Both the position numbers and the translations under genes were made by a program. The notes under the pieces were generated by a model. The model searched no databases. It was given only the letters and a program-made list of their open reading frames with translations, and had not been told where the DNA came from. Of a DNA stretch of 64,000 nt, positions 63,840 to 64,000 are shown in pieces (position 1 is the stretch's first letter; every line of letters begins with the position of its first letter). Origin of the DNA: CAIVVT01 sp963823095. Lineage in GTDB: Bacteria; Acidobacteriota; Terriglobia; Bryobacterales; Bryobacteraceae. The DNA lies in contig CAWGKI010000018.1 in assembly GCA_963823095.1 (NCBI GenBank), forward strand, positions 1 through 64,000, read 5' to 3'.

Positions 63840-64000
63840 CAGGGTTGCTCCTCGGGGTCCACCTTCGGCAGGGGCCAGCCCAACAGCGCGCCCACTTTTT
63901 TTTGAACATCGATGACGATCGCGGCTTTGCGCAGTTCCTCGGTCAGGCGCAGGTTTTCCCGGCGGAGCTTCTGCATCTCCTCTTCCTGCGGATTGCGTTT
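63839..64000 (-). CDS. IS3-family transposase OrfA, partial
   Basis: The last 53 codons are inside the window: KRNPQEEEMQKLRRENLRLTEEL, a leucine-zipper segment, then RKAAIVIDVQKKVGALLGWPLP and stop. An A8G run (in GTTCAAAAAAAAGTG, near 63895) is a good slippery site for the minus-one frameshift that fuses OrfA to OrfB. The front part with the helix-turn-helix is beyond the edge. Confidence 0.8.
   Translation of the reverse strand, partial: KRNPQEEEMQKLRRENLRLTEELRKAAIVIDVQKKVGALLGWPLPKVDPEEQP

Larger units (their letters stand above)
62769..64000 (-). mobile_element. IS3-family insertion sequence, cut by the window edge
   Basis: One end is placed at TGTCAACAACTTTGAGACACC (from 62769), a TG-starting terminus with internal symmetry. 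OrfB and part of OrfA follow on the minus strand. The other end is outside the window, so target duplication cannot be checked. It differs from the element at 16525-18101 in both protein and end sequence. Confidence 0.75.

Noticed and set aside
1..64000. CRISPR array
   Set aside because: No regularly spaced short direct repeats or Cas proteins were seen anywhere in the window.

Overview
The window looks like the chromosome of an acidobacterium close to the Solibacter/Bryobacter group. This is inferred from gene content: a VWFA-related protein of the acidobacterial type, two CRTAC1 (FG-GAP plus ASPIC/UnbV) secreted proteins, a GloVer-repeat propeller protein, the N-terminus of a carboxypeptidase-regulatory TonB receptor, many secreted glycoside hydrolases, and high GC. 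No rRNA or complete tRNA gene is seen. 

Bases 1-12,150 are a layered mobile and defence region. A direct repeat of about 0.95 kb (21-972 and 6590-7535) carries an AbiEi-type antitoxin with a paired inverted-repeat operator and ends in the 3' half of a tRNA, a typical integrase attachment site. Between the copies lie a tyrosine integrase and a SNF2-type helicase, both cut off at one junction, a PD-(D/E)XK protein, a DUF3489 remnant and an intact AbiEii/AbiEi toxin-antitoxin pair. After the second copy come a plasmid-type SSB, a 55-nt near-perfect palindrome, a defence-type gene broken by an amber codon, and a group II intron whose maturase is frameshifted. The intron sits just past a hairpin at the end of an oxidoreductase gene. 

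Bases 12,190-47,620 are mostly chromosomal: carbohydrate and secreted-enzyme genes (Gfo/Idh/MocA oxidoreductase, tandem alpha/beta hydrolase, esterase, nagB, six-hairpin glycosidase, GH63-like/GH43-like fusion, GH127), UvrA with a nucleotidyltransferase gene, ankyrin, TPR and VWFA proteins. Several insertions scar it: a complete 1577-bp IS3-family element with a 3-bp target duplication splits an esterase; an ISNCY-type fragment beheads an oxidoreductase; an ISKra4 remnant truncates a TonB receptor; a plasmid RepA-like remnant follows nagB. A membrane regulator with two malectin domains is divergent from the GH63/GH43 fusion and is a good candidate for its sensor. 

Bases 47,620-58,520 hold a tripartite efflux operon on the minus strand: RraA-like protein, periplasmic adaptor, two tandem RND pumps and TolC, with ATGA overlaps. 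Both RND proteins lack the lysine and one aspartate of the classical AcrB proton relay. 

Bases 59,060-62,400 form a mirror-image signalling locus: atypical receiver, histidine kinase, then convergent NarL-type regulator and a second atypical receiver paralogous to the first. The window ends inside an IS3-family element (62,769 to the edge). 

The most interesting leads are the mirrored receiver/kinase locus, the relay-less twin RND pumps, the malectin sensor next to its probable target, the nested attachment-site island, and a dispersed 240-bp repeat found next to a DUF3854-type remnant. All functional statements rest on reading protein motifs by eye.
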